Shown here: one piece after another, positions 10,509 through 20,192 of the stretch | Numbering within the stretch: the stretch's first letter is position 1 | Layout: every line of letters begins with the position of its first letter | DNA from: Shinella fusca | GTDB lineage: Bacteria > Pseudomonadota > Alphaproteobacteria > Rhizobiales > Rhizobiaceae | DNA length: 64,000 nt | NCBI RefSeq assembly: GCF_014203155.1 | Contig: NZ_JACHIK010000009.1 | Span: forward strand, 124,001 to 188,000 | Direction: 5' to 3' | The notes under the pieces: generated by a model | What the model saw: only the letters and a program-made list of their open reading frames with translations | Database searches by the model: none | Told to the model about the DNA's origin: nothing | Translations under genes and position numbers: made by a program

Positions 10509-13500
10509 ATGCCCCTTCACAACACGCCGCAAGCTCCGCGCGATGCCGATGCCAAGCAGATCGACTACAACGATTCGATCCGCGCCACCTATCTGACGCT
10601 GGAGGAGCTGGCCGATTGCGGCGAAGCGCTTGCGCGCGAGAAGACGGCGAGCCTGCCGGGCTTTTATCCCTTCGAGTTCCGCCCGCGGCACAAGGAGAAC
10701 GAGAAGGAGATCTTCCGCGTCTACCAGGCGACCGCCAAGGACGTGGAGGCGGGCGCCCAGATCACGCCGGCCGCCGAATGGCTGCTCGACAACTATTACG
10801 TCATCGAAGAGGCGATCCAGGAGGTCCGGCGCGACTTTCCCCGCCGCTTCTACCGCCAGCTTCCGACCATCGCGGTCGAGGGGCAGACGATCCCGCGCAC
10901 GCTGGCGCTCGCCTGGCTCTATGTCGCCCACACCCACAGCAGCGTCTCGCAGGAGAGCCTGACGGCCTTCGTGCAGGGCTTCCAGCGGGTCGACGCGCTG
11001 AAGATCGGCGAATTGTGGGCCCTGCCCTCCTTCGTGCGCTTCGTGCTTCTGGAGAACCTCAGGCGCATTTCGAGCCGCGTCGAGCGCTCGCGCAAGATGC
11101 GCTTCAAGGCCAACGAGGTGGCCGACGAGCTGGTGCGCCTCAACGATCCCGACAAGGGCATCGCCTATCTGCGCTCGATGGAAGGCTTCGTTGCCGACAA
11201 CACCTTCGTCATCCAGCTTCTCTACCGCCTGCGCGACGGCCTGCAGGCCTCCGGCCCGGTCATCCAGTGGCTGGAGCGCAAGATCGAGAGCCGCGGCAGC
11301 GACCTCGAGGAACTGATCGTCGCGGAGAACAATCGCCTGTCCTCCGGCAACGTGACGATGAGCTCGCTCATCAAGAGCCTGCGCACGGTGGACGATGCGG
11401 AATGGCCCGTCTGGTTCGAGAGCGTCAGCCGCCTCGACGAGGAGCTGCGCCGGCGTTCCGACTACAGCGATCTCGATTTCGGCTCGCGCAACAAGTACCG
11501 CAATTCCATCGAGCGCTTCGCCCGCCGCTCGGGCAAGAGCGAGCTGGAGGTCACCGAGACCGCGCTCGCCATGGTCGAGGAAGACGCCGCGGCGAACGCG
11601 GACGATCCCGACTACGCGGCCAATGTCGCCGCCTTTATCGTCGGCAAGAAGCGCAAGCTCCTCGAAAAGAGCATCGGCTACCGCCCCTCCATCGTCCAGC
11701 GCGTCGTGCGCCTCACGCGCAAGCTCGACTGGCTCGCCGTCGCCGGCCCGAACGTCGTGCTGACGCTGCTGGCGATGATCGCGGTCTACTATTTCCTCGA
11801 CCAGCTCGACATTCCGAACGGCGCCTGGCTGATCATGCTGATCCTTTTCGCGCTGCCGGCCTCCGAGGGCGCGACGGGGCTCTTCAACACGCTCGTGACC
11901 TTCTTCGTCACGCCTTCGCGCCTCGTCGGCTACGAGTTCAAGGATGGCATTCCCGAGGATGCGCGCACGCTGCTCGTCGTGCCCTGTCTCATCTCCAAGC
12001 GCGACCATGTCGACGAGCTGGTGCGCAACCTGGAAGTCCACTACCTCGCCAATCCGCGCGGCGAGATCTATTTCGCGCTCGTCAGCGACTGGGCCGACAG
12101 CCAGAGCGAAGAGACGCCCGCCGACATCGACGTGCTGGAATATGCCAAGCGCGAGATCGCAACCCTTTCGGCCCGTTATGCCTATGACGGGCGCACCCGC
12201 TTCTACCTCCTGCACCGCCGGCGGCTCTACAACCCCTCCGAAGGCGCGTGGATGGGCTGGGAGCGCAAGCGCGGCAAGCTGCATGAATTGAACCTTCTGC
12301 TGCGCGGCGACGGCGACACCACCTTCCTGCCCGGCGCCAACATCGTGCCGGCCGACGTCAAATACGTCATGACGCTCGATTCCGACACGCGCCTGATGCG
12401 CGATGCCGTGACCAAGCTCGTCGGCAAGATGCACCATCCGATCAACCGCCCGGTGATCGACGAGGCGACCGGCGAGATCACCGCCGGCTATTCCATCCTC
12501 CAGCCGCGCGTCACCCCGTCGCTGACGACCGGCAAGGAAGCCTCGACCTTCCAGCGCATCTTCTCGGCCGACCGCGGCGTCGACCCCTACGTCTTCACCG
12601 TTTCCGACGTCTACCAGGACCTTGCCGGCGAAGGCACGTTCACCGGCAAGGGCCTCTACCACGTCGATGCCTTCGAGGCCGCGGTCAAGGGCCGCATCGG
12701 CGAGAACGCCGTCCTCAGCCACGACCTTCTCGAAGGCTCGCTCTCGCATTGCGCGCTCGTCACGGATGTCGAGCTCGTCGAAGATTTTCCGACCCGCTAC
12801 GGCGTCGAGACCTCGCGCCAGCATCGCTGGGCGCGCGGCGACTGGCAGCTTCTGCCCTATCTCTTCGGCCCGTCGAGCGGCATTCCCATGCTCGGCCGCT
12901 GGAAGATGTACGACAACCTGCGCCGCAGCCTCATCCCCATCGGCTGGCTCGTCGCCTCCGTCATGGGCTGGTACTACATGGAGCCGCGCCAGGCGCTCAT
13001 CTGGCAGCTCGTGCTGATCTTCCTGCTCTTCGTCGCCCCGACGCTCTCGCTGATCTCCGGCATCATGCCGCGCCGCGGCGACATCGTCGCGCGCGCCCAT
13101 GTGCACCGGGTGCTTTCCGATATCCGCGCGGCCAATGCGCAGGTCGCGCTGCGCATCGTCTTCATCGCCCATTCGGCGGCCTTGATGGCCGACGCCATCG
13201 TGCGCTCGCTCTACCGCACCTTCGTCAGCCGCAAGCTGATGCTCGAATGGCGCACGGCCGCGCAGGCCGACAGCGCCGCCCGCGGCGGCATCCTCGCCCA
13301 TTACAAGTCCATGTGGCAGGCCCCGGCGCTCGCCGTCTTCTCCGTGGCGCTCGCAACGATCTCCAAGACGGGCCTGCCCTTCATCGGCGTTCCCTTCGCA
13401 CTCGTCTGGGTGCTCTCTCCGATGATCGCCTGGTATGTCAGCCAGACGGCCGAGACGGAGGACCAGCTCGTCGTCTCCGATTATGTCGCGACGGAACTTC

Positions 13501-16500
13501 GTAAATACGCCCGCCGCACCTGGCGCTATTTCGAGACCTTCGTCACCGCCGAGCAGCACTTCCTGCCGCCGGACAATTTCCAGGAAACGCCGCAGCCGGT
13601 GCTCGCCGAACGCACCTCGCCGACCAATATCGGCGTCTACCTGCTCTCGGTCATCTCGGCGCGCGATTTCGGCTGGATCAGCTTCGAGGAGACGGTCCGC
13701 CGCCTCGAGCAGACCGTCGCCACCATCGACGGCATGCCGAAATACCGCGGCCACCTCTTCAACTGGTATCGCACCAACACGCTGGAAACGCTCGGCCCCC
13801 GCTATGTCTCGGCGGTCGACAGCGGCAACCTCGCCGGCCACCTCATCGCCGTCTCCTCCATGTGCCGCGAATGGGCGGAAGCCCCCTCGGCACACCTGCA
13901 GGGCAGCCTCGACGGCATCGGCGACGTCGCCGCGATCCTTTCCGAGACGCTGGAGCAGCTTCCGGACGACCGCAAGACCGTGCGCCCGCTCCGCCGCCTC
14001 GTCGAGGAGCGCATCGCCGGCTTCAAGAACGCGCTCGCTGCCGTCAAGCGCGAGCACGAATTCGCCTCCATCCGCGTCATCAACCTCTCCGTGCTCGCGC
14101 GCGACATCAACAAGCTGATCGTCAACCTCGACCACGAGATCAAGTCGGCCGAGAGCGGCGAGCTTGCCAAGTGGGCGGGCGCACTGGTCGCCACCTGCGA
14201 GGCGCATATCGCCGACAGCGTCTTCGACCTCGGCAGCATCGAGCACCTGCGCGACCGGCTCGTCGTGCTGCGCGACCGGGCGCGCGACATCGCCTTCTCG
14301 ATGGATTTCGGCTTCCTGTTCCGCCAGGAGCGGCGCCTGCTCTCCATCGGCTATCGCGTCGAGACCAACGAGCTCGACGAGGCCTGCTACGATCTCCTCG
14401 CCTCCGAAGCCCGCCTCACCAGCCTCTTCGCCATCGCCAAGGGGGACTTGCCCACCGAGCACTGGTACAAGCTCGGCCGCCCGGTCGTTCCGGTCGGCTC
14501 GCGCGGGGCGCTCGTCTCCTGGTCGGGCTCGATGTTCGAATACCTGATGCCGCCGCTCGTCATGCAGGAGCGGCAGGGCGGGATCCTCAACCAGACCAAC
14601 AACCTTGTGGTCAAGGAACAGATGAACCACGGCCGGCGCCTCGGCACGCCCTGGGGCATCTCGGAAGCCGCCTTCAACGCCCGCGACCACGAGCTGACCT
14701 ACCAGTACACCAATTTCGGCGTGCCGACGCTCGGCCTCAAGCGCGGCCTCGGCCAGAATGCCGTGATCGCGCCCTATGCCTCGCTGCTTGCCGCGCAATA
14801 TGCGCCGAAGGAGGCGCTCGACAACCTGGAACACCTGCGCAAGCTCGGCGCGCTCGGTGTCTACGGTTTCCACGACGCCGTCGACTTCACCCCGACCCGC
14901 GTGCCGGAGGGCAAGACCTGCGCCGTGGTGCGCAACTACATGGCGCACCATCACGGCATGTCGATCGCCGCCGTCGCCAACGTCGTCTTCAACGGGGCGC
15001 TGCGCGAGCGCTTCCATGCCGACCCCGTCATCGAGGCCGCCGAGCTCCTGCTTCAGGAAAAGGCGCCGCGCGACATCCCGATCATCAATGCCAAGCGCGA
15101 GCCGGAAACCGTCGGCAGCACGCAGGCCGACCTCCTTCGCCCGGAAATCCGCATCTTCAAGGACCCGATCTCCCGCGAGCGCGAGGCCGTGTTCCTCTCC
15201 AACGGCCACTATTCGGTGATGCTCACGGCGACCGGCGCCGGCTATTCCCGCTGGAACGGCCAGTCCGTCACGCGCTGGAAGCCCGACCCGACGGAAGACC
15301 GCTGGGGCTCCTTCCTCTTCCTGCGCGACACGGTGACGGGCGATTGGTGGTCCGCCACCGCCGAGCCGAAGCGCGCCGAGGGCGAGGAGACCAAGACCCA
15401 GTTCGGCGACGACAAGGCCGAATTCGTCAAGACCGTCGGCACGCTGACGAGCGAGGTCGAGGTGATCGTCGCCACCGAGCACGACGCCGAGGGCCGCCGC
15501 CTGACGCTGCTCAACACCGGCCCGGAGGACCGTTTCATCGAGGTGACCTCCTACATGGAGCCGGTCATCGCCACGGACGACGCCGACAACGCCCATCCGC
15601 TCTTTTCGAAGATGTTCGTGCGCACCGAGATCGGCAAGCGCGGCGACGTCGTGCGCGCCGAGCGCGAAAAGCGCAATCCGAACGAGCCGGACATGGCGGT
15701 CGCCCACCTCATCGTCGACAATGCCGGCCCTTCGCGCCGCACCGAGATCGAGACGGACCGCCGGCGCTTCATCGGCCGCGGCCGCTCGCTGACGACCGCC
15801 GCCGCGTTCGATCCCGGCGCGCAGCTTTCCGGCACGGACGGCTTCACGCTCGACCCGATCATGGCGCTGCGCCGCGTCGTGCGCGTTCCGGCCGGCAAGA
15901 AGGTCAAGGTCATCTTCTGGACCATCGCTGCCCCGAGCCGCGCCGAGGTGGACGCGGCCATCGACCATTACCGCCACCCCGACACCTTCAACCATGAAAT
16001 GATCCATGCCTGGACGCGCTCGCAGGTGCATATGCGCCATGTCGGCGTCACCTCGCAGGAGGCGGCGAGCTTCCAGACGCTCGGCCGTTACCTCACCTAC
16101 CCCGACATGCATCTTCGCGCCGATGCCGGCACGATCGAGACGGGGCTTGCCCCGCAATCGGCGCTCTGGCCGCTCGCCATCTCCGGCGATTTCCCGATCT
16201 TCGTCCTGCGCATCAACGACGAGATCGACCTGGACGTCGCCCGCGAGGCGCTACGCGCGCAGGAATACCTGCGCCACCGGGGCGTCACCGCCGACCTCGT
16301 CATCCTCAACGAGCGCGCCGCCTCCTATGCGCAGGACATGCAGCACACGCTCGACCAGATGTGCGAGAACCTGCGCATGCGCGGCCAGTCCGACGGCGTG
16401 CGCCAGCATGTCTTCACGGTCCGCCGCGACCTGATGGAGGTTTCCACCTGGCAGACGCTGCTGGCGACGGCCCGCGCCGTCTTCCATGCCCGCAACGGCT

Positions 16501-18989
16501 CGCTTGCCGACCAGATCGCCCGCACCGTCTCGCTCTTTGCAACGCCCCGCGGCGAGGAGGAGCCCGTTGCCGACCCGACCCGGCTTACCGCCCCGGCCGG
16601 CGAGCCCGCCACCGTCGACGGCGAGGGGCTTTCCTTCTGGAACGGCTTCGGCGGCTTCAATGCCGACCGGCGCGAATATGCCGTGCGCCTTCGCGGCGGC
16701 GAGGCGACGCCCCATCCGTGGATCAACGTCATCGCCAACCCGCATTTCGGCTTCCATGTCCCGGCCGAAGGCGGCGGTTTCACCTGGAGCCGCAATTCGC
16801 GCGACTTCCAGCTCACAGCCTGGACCAACGACCCGGTGATCAACCGCCCCGGCGAGGCCTTCTACGTGAAGGACCGCGGGCGCGGCACGGTGATGACGCC
16901 GTTCGCCGCCCTCTCGCGCAAGCCGTCGGTGAAGTTCGAGACATGGCACGGCCTCGGCTATACGGCCTTCCGGAGCTGGGAGGACGATATCGAGCTCGAC
17001 CTCGTGCAGACGGTCGATCCCGAGGACCCGGTGAAATATTCCCGCCTCGTGGTGAAGAACACCGGCGACACGGAACGCAGCCTCTCCGTCTACGGCTATG
17101 TCGAATGGGTGCTCGGCAACAATCCCGCGAAAACGGCGCCCTTCGTGCTGACGCGCCATGACGAGGAGAGCGGCGCGCTGCTTGCGACCAACCCCTACAG
17201 CCTCGACTTTGCCGGTCGCACCAGCTTCTTCGCCGTCGATGCGCCGCTTGCCGGCTTCACCGCAAGGCGCCGCGAATTCATCGGCCGCACCGGCGATATC
17301 GTTCTGCCGGCCGCCCTCGCCACGGGACAGGCGCTTTCCGGCGCCGTCGACGGCATCGGCGATCCCTGCGCGGCGCTCGCCGTCGACATCACGCTGAAGC
17401 CGGGCGAAAAGCGCGCGATCGTCTTCGTGCTCGGCGATACGGCCGATGCCGACAGCGCCCGCGCGCTTGCCGAAAAGGCGCGTGCGGCCGATTTCGACGC
17501 CGTCATGGCCGCGGTCCGCGCCTTCTGGCAGGACTTCACCGGCACGCTCCAGGTCAGGACGCCGGATGCGGCGCTCGACCGCATGGTCAACGACTGGCTG
17601 CCCTATCAGGCGCTCGGCTGCCGCATCATGGCCCGCACGGCCTTCTACCAGGCAAGCGGCGCCTACGGCTTCCGCGACCAGCTGCAGGATACGCTGGCCT
17701 TCGTCGCCCACCGGCCCGAGCTTGCCCGCAGGCAGATCCTCAACGCGGCCGCGCGTCAGTTCGTGGAAGGCGACGTGCAGCACTGGTGGCTGCCGGATAC
17801 GGGCGCGGGCGTTCGCACCATGATCTCCGACGACGTGGTGTGGCTTGCCCATGCGGTCGAGCGCTACTGCCGCGTCACCGGCGACCATGCCATGCTCGAC
17901 GAGAAACTGGCCTTCATCGAGGGCCAGCCGCTTGCCGAAGGCCAGCACGATTCCTTCTTCAAGCCGGGCCGCTCGCCCGAGGACGCCTCGCTCTACGACC
18001 ATTGCGCCCGCGCGCTCGATCTTGCGATCCTGCGGACAGGGGAGAACGGCCTGCCGCTCATCCTCGGCGGCGACTGGAATGACGGCATGAACCGCGTCGG
18101 CGAAGCCGGCCGCGGTACGAGCGTCTGGCTCGGCTGGTTCCTCGCCGGCACGCTGCGCGGCTTTGCGCCGATCGCCCGCGAGCGCGGCGACCATGCGCAT
18201 GCCGAAGCGTGGGAAAATCATGCAGGCCGCCTGAAGGAGGCGCTGGAGACGGCCGGCTGGGACGGCAGCTACTATCGCCGAGGCTACTACGACGACGGCA
18301 CGCCGCTCGGCTCGTCCGAAAGCGGCGAATGCCGCATCGATTCCATCGCCCAGAGCTGGAGCGTGCTTTCCGGCGAAGGCGACGGGGAACGCTCGCGCCA
18401 GGCGATGGACGCGGTGATGGCGAACCTCGTCGACCGGGAGAACGGCATCATCCGCCTGTTCACCCCGGCCTTCAGCGCGACCCAGCAGGACCCGGGCTAC
18501 ATAAAGGCCTATCCGCCCGGCGTGCGCGAAAACGGCGGGCAATATACCCACGCCGCGACCTGGGTGGTGCTGGCGCTTGCCCGCCTCGGCCGTGGCGACG
18601 ACGCATGGGCATGCCTCGACCTCCTCAATCCGGTCCGGCACGCGCTCACGAAGGAAGACGCCGAGCATTACCGCACCGAGCCCTATGTGGTCGCCGCCGA
18701 CGTTTACGGCGAAGGCGAGCGCACGGGGCAGGGCGGCTGGACCTGGTACACGGGCTCGGCCGGCTGGCTCTACCGCGCGGCCGTCGAGGGCATCCTCGGC
18801 ATCCGCAAGGAAGGCGGCCGCCTCTTCGTCGATCCGGTCCTGCCGTCGGCGTGGAACGGCTATACCGCGACGCTCGTGCTCGACGGCAGGAAGCTTTCCA
18901 TCCGGGTCGACCGCGCGGAGGAAGGCGGATGGCGGGCAAGCGTGAACGGCTCCGTCATCAAATCTTCAAACGAGGGCTATTTGCTCTGA
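10509..18989 (+). CDS. ndvB: Cyclic beta-1,2-glucan synthase
   Basis: About 2826 residues, matching the roughly 2830 of NdvB/ChvB. This inner-membrane enzyme makes the periplasmic cyclic beta-1,2-glucan of rhizobia, needed for low-osmolarity growth and host infection. It has an N-terminal soluble region, membrane helices near 410-470 and 800-850, and a GT84 glycosyltransferase core with DSD near 624 (TLDSDTRL) and QHRWARGDWQ near 770. The C-terminal half has a GH94 phosphorylase-like domain that controls chain length, with GGDWNDGMN near 2521. The ATG at 10509 is chosen by similarity to the known start; upstream starts at 10359, 10428 and 10485 are possible. OpgC-type and exporter genes follow. 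Confidence 0.97.
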   Translation: MPLHNTPQAPRDADAKQIDYNDSIRATYLTLEELADCGEALAREKTASLPGFYPFEFRPRHKENEKEIFRVYQATAKDVEAGAQITPAAEWLLDNYYVIEEAIQEVRRDFPRRFYRQLPTIAVEGQTIPRTLALAWLYVAHTHSSVSQESLTAFVQGFQRVDALKIGELWALPSFVRFVLLENLRRISSRVERSRKMRFKANEVADELVRLNDPDKGIAYLRSMEGFVADNTFVIQLLYRLRDGLQASGPVIQWLERKIESRGSDLEELIVAENNRLSSGNVTMSSLIKSLRTVDDAEWPVWFESVSRLDEELRRRSDYSDLDFGSRNKYRNSIERFARRSGKSELEVTETALAMVEEDAAANADDPDYAANVAAFIVGKKRKLLEKSIGYRPSIVQRVVRLTRKLDWLAVAGPNVVLTLLAMIAVYYFLDQLDIPNGAWLIMLILFALPASEGATGLFNTLVTFFVTPSRLVGYEFKDGIPEDARTLLVVPCLISKRDHVDELVRNLEVHYLANPRGEIYFALVSDWADSQSEETPADIDVLEYAKREIATLSARYAYDGRTRFYLLHRRRLYNPSEGAWMGWERKRGKLHELNLLLRGDGDTTFLPGANIVPADVKYVMTLDSDTRLMRDAVTKLVGKMHHPINRPVIDEATGEITAGYSILQPRVTPSLTTGKEASTFQRIFSADRGVDPYVFTVSDVYQDLAGEGTFTGKGLYHVDAFEAAVKGRIGENAVLSHDLLEGSLSHCALVTDVELVEDFPTRYGVETSRQHRWARGDWQLLPYLFGPSSGIPMLGRWKMYDNLRRSLIPIGWLVASVMGWYYMEPRQALIWQLVLIFLLFVAPTLSLISGIMPRRGDIVARAHVHRVLSDIRAANAQVALRIVFIAHSAALMADAIVRSLYRTFVSRKLMLEWRTAAQADSAARGGILAHYKSMWQAPALAVFSVALATISKTGLPFIGVPFALVWVLSPMIAWYVSQTAETEDQLVVSDYVATELRKYARRTWRYFETFVTAEQHFLPPDNFQETPQPVLAERTSPTNIGVYLLSVISARDFGWISFEETVRRLEQTVATIDGMPKYRGHLFNWYRTNTLETLGPRYVSAVDSGNLAGHLIAVSSMCREWAEAPSAHLQGSLDGIGDVAAILSETLEQLPDDRKTVRPLRRLVEERIAGFKNALAAVKREHEFASIRVINLSVLARDINKLIVNLDHEIKSAESGELAKWAGALVATCEAHIADSVFDLGSIEHLRDRLVVLRDRARDIAFSMDFGFLFRQERRLLSIGYRVETNELDEACYDLLASEARLTSLFAIAKGDLPTEHWYKLGRPVVPVGSRGALVSWSGSMFEYLMPPLVMQERQGGILNQTNNLVVKEQMNHGRRLGTPWGISEAAFNARDHELTYQYTNFGVPTLGLKRGLGQNAVIAPYASLLAAQYAPKEALDNLEHLRKLGALGVYGFHDAVDFTPTRVPEGKTCAVVRNYMAHHHGMSIAAVANVVFNGALRERFHADPVIEAAELLLQEKAPRDIPIINAKREPETVGSTQADLLRPEIRIFKDPISREREAVFLSNGHYSVMLTATGAGYSRWNGQSVTRWKPDPTEDRWGSFLFLRDTVTGDWWSATAEPKRAEGEETKTQFGDDKAEFVKTVGTLTSEVEVIVATEHDAEGRRLTLLNTGPEDRFIEVTSYMEPVIATDDADNAHPLFSKMFVRTEIGKRGDVVRAEREKRNPNEPDMAVAHLIVDNAGPSRRTEIETDRRRFIGRGRSLTTAAAFDPGAQLSGTDGFTLDPIMALRRVVRVPAGKKVKVIFWTIAAPSRAEVDAAIDHYRHPDTFNHEMIHAWTRSQVHMRHVGVTSQEAASFQTLGRYLTYPDMHLRADAGTIETGLAPQSALWPLAISGDFPIFVLRINDEIDLDVAREALRAQEYLRHRGVTADLVILNERAASYAQDMQHTLDQMCENLRMRGQSDGVRQHVFTVRRDLMEVSTWQTLLATARAVFHARNGSLADQIARTVSLFATPRGEEEPVADPTRLTAPAGEPATVDGEGLSFWNGFGGFNADRREYAVRLRGGEATPHPWINVIANPHFGFHVPAEGGGFTWSRNSRDFQLTAWTNDPVINRPGEAFYVKDRGRGTVMTPFAALSRKPSVKFETWHGLGYTAFRSWEDDIELDLVQTVDPEDPVKYSRLVVKNTGDTERSLSVYGYVEWVLGNNPAKTAPFVLTRHDEESGALLATNPYSLDFAGRTSFFAVDAPLAGFTARRREFIGRTGDIVLPAALATGQALSGAVDGIGDPCAALAVDITLKPGEKRAIVFVLGDTADADSARALAEKARAADFDAVMAAVRAFWQDFTGTLQVRTPDAALDRMVNDWLPYQALGCRIMARTAFYQASGAYGFRDQLQDTLAFVAHRPELARRQILNAAARQFVEGDVQHWWLPDTGAGVRTMISDDVVWLAHAVERYCRVTGDHAMLDEKLAFIEGQPLAEGQHDSFFKPGRSPEDASLYDHCARALDLAILRTGENGLPLILGGDWNDGMNRVGEAGRGTSVWLGWFLAGTLRGFAPIARERGDHAHAEAWENHAGRLKEALETAGWDGSYYRRGYYDDGTPLGSSESGECRIDSIAQSWSVLSGEGDGERSRQAMDAVMANLVDRENGIIRLFTPAFSATQQDPGYIKAYPPGVRENGGQYTHAATWVVLALARLGRGDDAWACLDLLNPVRHALTKEDAEHYRTEPYVVAADVYGEGERTGQGGWTWYTGSAGWLYRAAVEGILGIRKEGGRLFVDPVLPSAWNGYTATLVLDGRKLSIRVDRAEEGGWRASVNGSVIKSSNEGYLL

Positions 18990-19013
18990 TCCACCCATGT
19001 GGATGAGAGTGCC

Positions 19014-20186
19014 ATGACAGACAAGACTGGACCGACGGGCGGCGTGCCGCGGGAACGCGACACGCGCCTCGACGTCATCCGGGCCTTCGCCCTCCTGACG
19101 ATCTTCGTCAACCACGTTCCGGGCCAGTACCTGGAACACCTGACGTCCAAGAATTTCGGCTTTTCCGATTCGGCCGAGGCCTTCGTGCTGATCTCCGGCA
19201 TGTCGGTCGGCCTCGCCTACGGATCGCGCTTTCGGATGGGCGAACGCCTTGCCGTGACGCTGCGCATCCTGCGCCGGGCGCTGACGCTCTATGTCGCCCA
19301 TATCATGACGAGCATCATCACCTTCGGCATCTTCGCGGGCGGGGCGCTGTGGTTCGGCCGGCAGGACCTCCTGTCGGAGATCAACCTGCGCGCCGTCGTC
19401 GACCGCACGGAGCAGGGCGTCGTCAGCATGGTGCTGCTCGGCCACCAGTTCGGCTATAACAACATTCTCTCCATGTATGCCGCGCTGTTCCTGATGCTGC
19501 CGGGCTTCCTCTGGCTCTACCGGCAGAGCGCCGTGCTGCTTCTTGCCGTCTCGGGCACGCTCTGGCTCTGCGCCGGCATCTGGCGCATCGCCCCGTCGAA
19601 TTTCCTCGACGACGGCTACTGGTTCCTCAACCCGCTCTCCTGGCAGTTCCTCTTCGTCATCGGCTTTACCGGCATGCTGCGGGCAAGGGCGAAGGGCATT
19701 GCCCGCAATGCCCTCCTCCTTGCCCTTTCGGCCGCCTACCTGATGATTTCGATGCTTTGGGTCGTCTTCTCCTGGTGGAACATCGACCTTTCCTTCGGGC
19801 TGCCGGCGGTGCTGACCGGCTTCGACAAGACCTTCCTGTCGGCGCCGCGGCTCGTCCATGTGCTGGCGGGCGCCTATCTTCTCGCGACGATCCCGGCGCT
19901 CTCCCGCTGGGCCGCGCTGCCGCTTTCCCACCCGCTCGTCGCGGTAGGCCGCCATTCACTCGCCATCTTCATCTTCGGCACCATCCTGGCAATGATCGGG
20001 CAGGTCCTCCTGTTCGTGACAGGCAAGGACCCGCTGTTCGGCACGGTCTACGTCCTTCTCGGTATCGCGCTGCACTTCGCCTATGCGCGCTATCTCGACT
20101 GGCAGGCGGCCGTCATGAGCCGGAACGCAAACCGGCAGGGCCTTCAGGCCCTGCCGGTCAAGGAGCGCGATCGCACGCGGCGATAA
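19014..20186 (+). CDS. opgC: OpgC-family membrane acyltransferase
   Basis: About 390 residues with roughly ten transmembrane helices. The start, RDTRLDVIRAFALLTIFVNHVPG, has the conserved RLDxxR and H of OpgC/acyltransferase-3 proteins, and SDSAEAFVLISGMSVG is typical of OpgC. OpgC proteins succinylate periplasmic osmoregulated glucans, and the place between ndvB and ndvA supports substitution of the cyclic glucan. The ATG at 19014 is preferred, with a GAGAG upstream; GTG at 18999 is the alternative. It lies 24 bp after ndvB, so it is probably in the same transcript. Confidence 0.88.
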   Translation: MTDKTGPTGGVPRERDTRLDVIRAFALLTIFVNHVPGQYLEHLTSKNFGFSDSAEAFVLISGMSVGLAYGSRFRMGERLAVTLRILRRALTLYVAHIMTSIITFGIFAGGALWFGRQDLLSEINLRAVVDRTEQGVVSMVLLGHQFGYNNILSMYAALFLMLPGFLWLYRQSAVLLLAVSGTLWLCAGIWRIAPSNFLDDGYWFLNPLSWQFLFVIGFTGMLRARAKGIARNALLLALSAAYLMISMLWVVFSWWNIDLSFGLPAVLTGFDKTFLSAPRLVHVLAGAYLLATIPALSRWAALPLSHPLVAVGRHSLAIFIFGTILAMIGQVLLFVTGKDPLFGTVYVLLGIALHFAYARYLDWQAAVMSRNANRQGLQALPVKERDRTRR

Positions 20187-20192
20187 GAAGGA

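Noticed and set aside
10320-16157. A 1945-codon open frame antisense to ndvB
   Set aside because: It is a by-product of high GC codon use opposite a real gene; the translation is low-complexity (Arg/Ala/Asp/Glu/His-rich) and matches no fold, while the plus frame is clearly NdvB.
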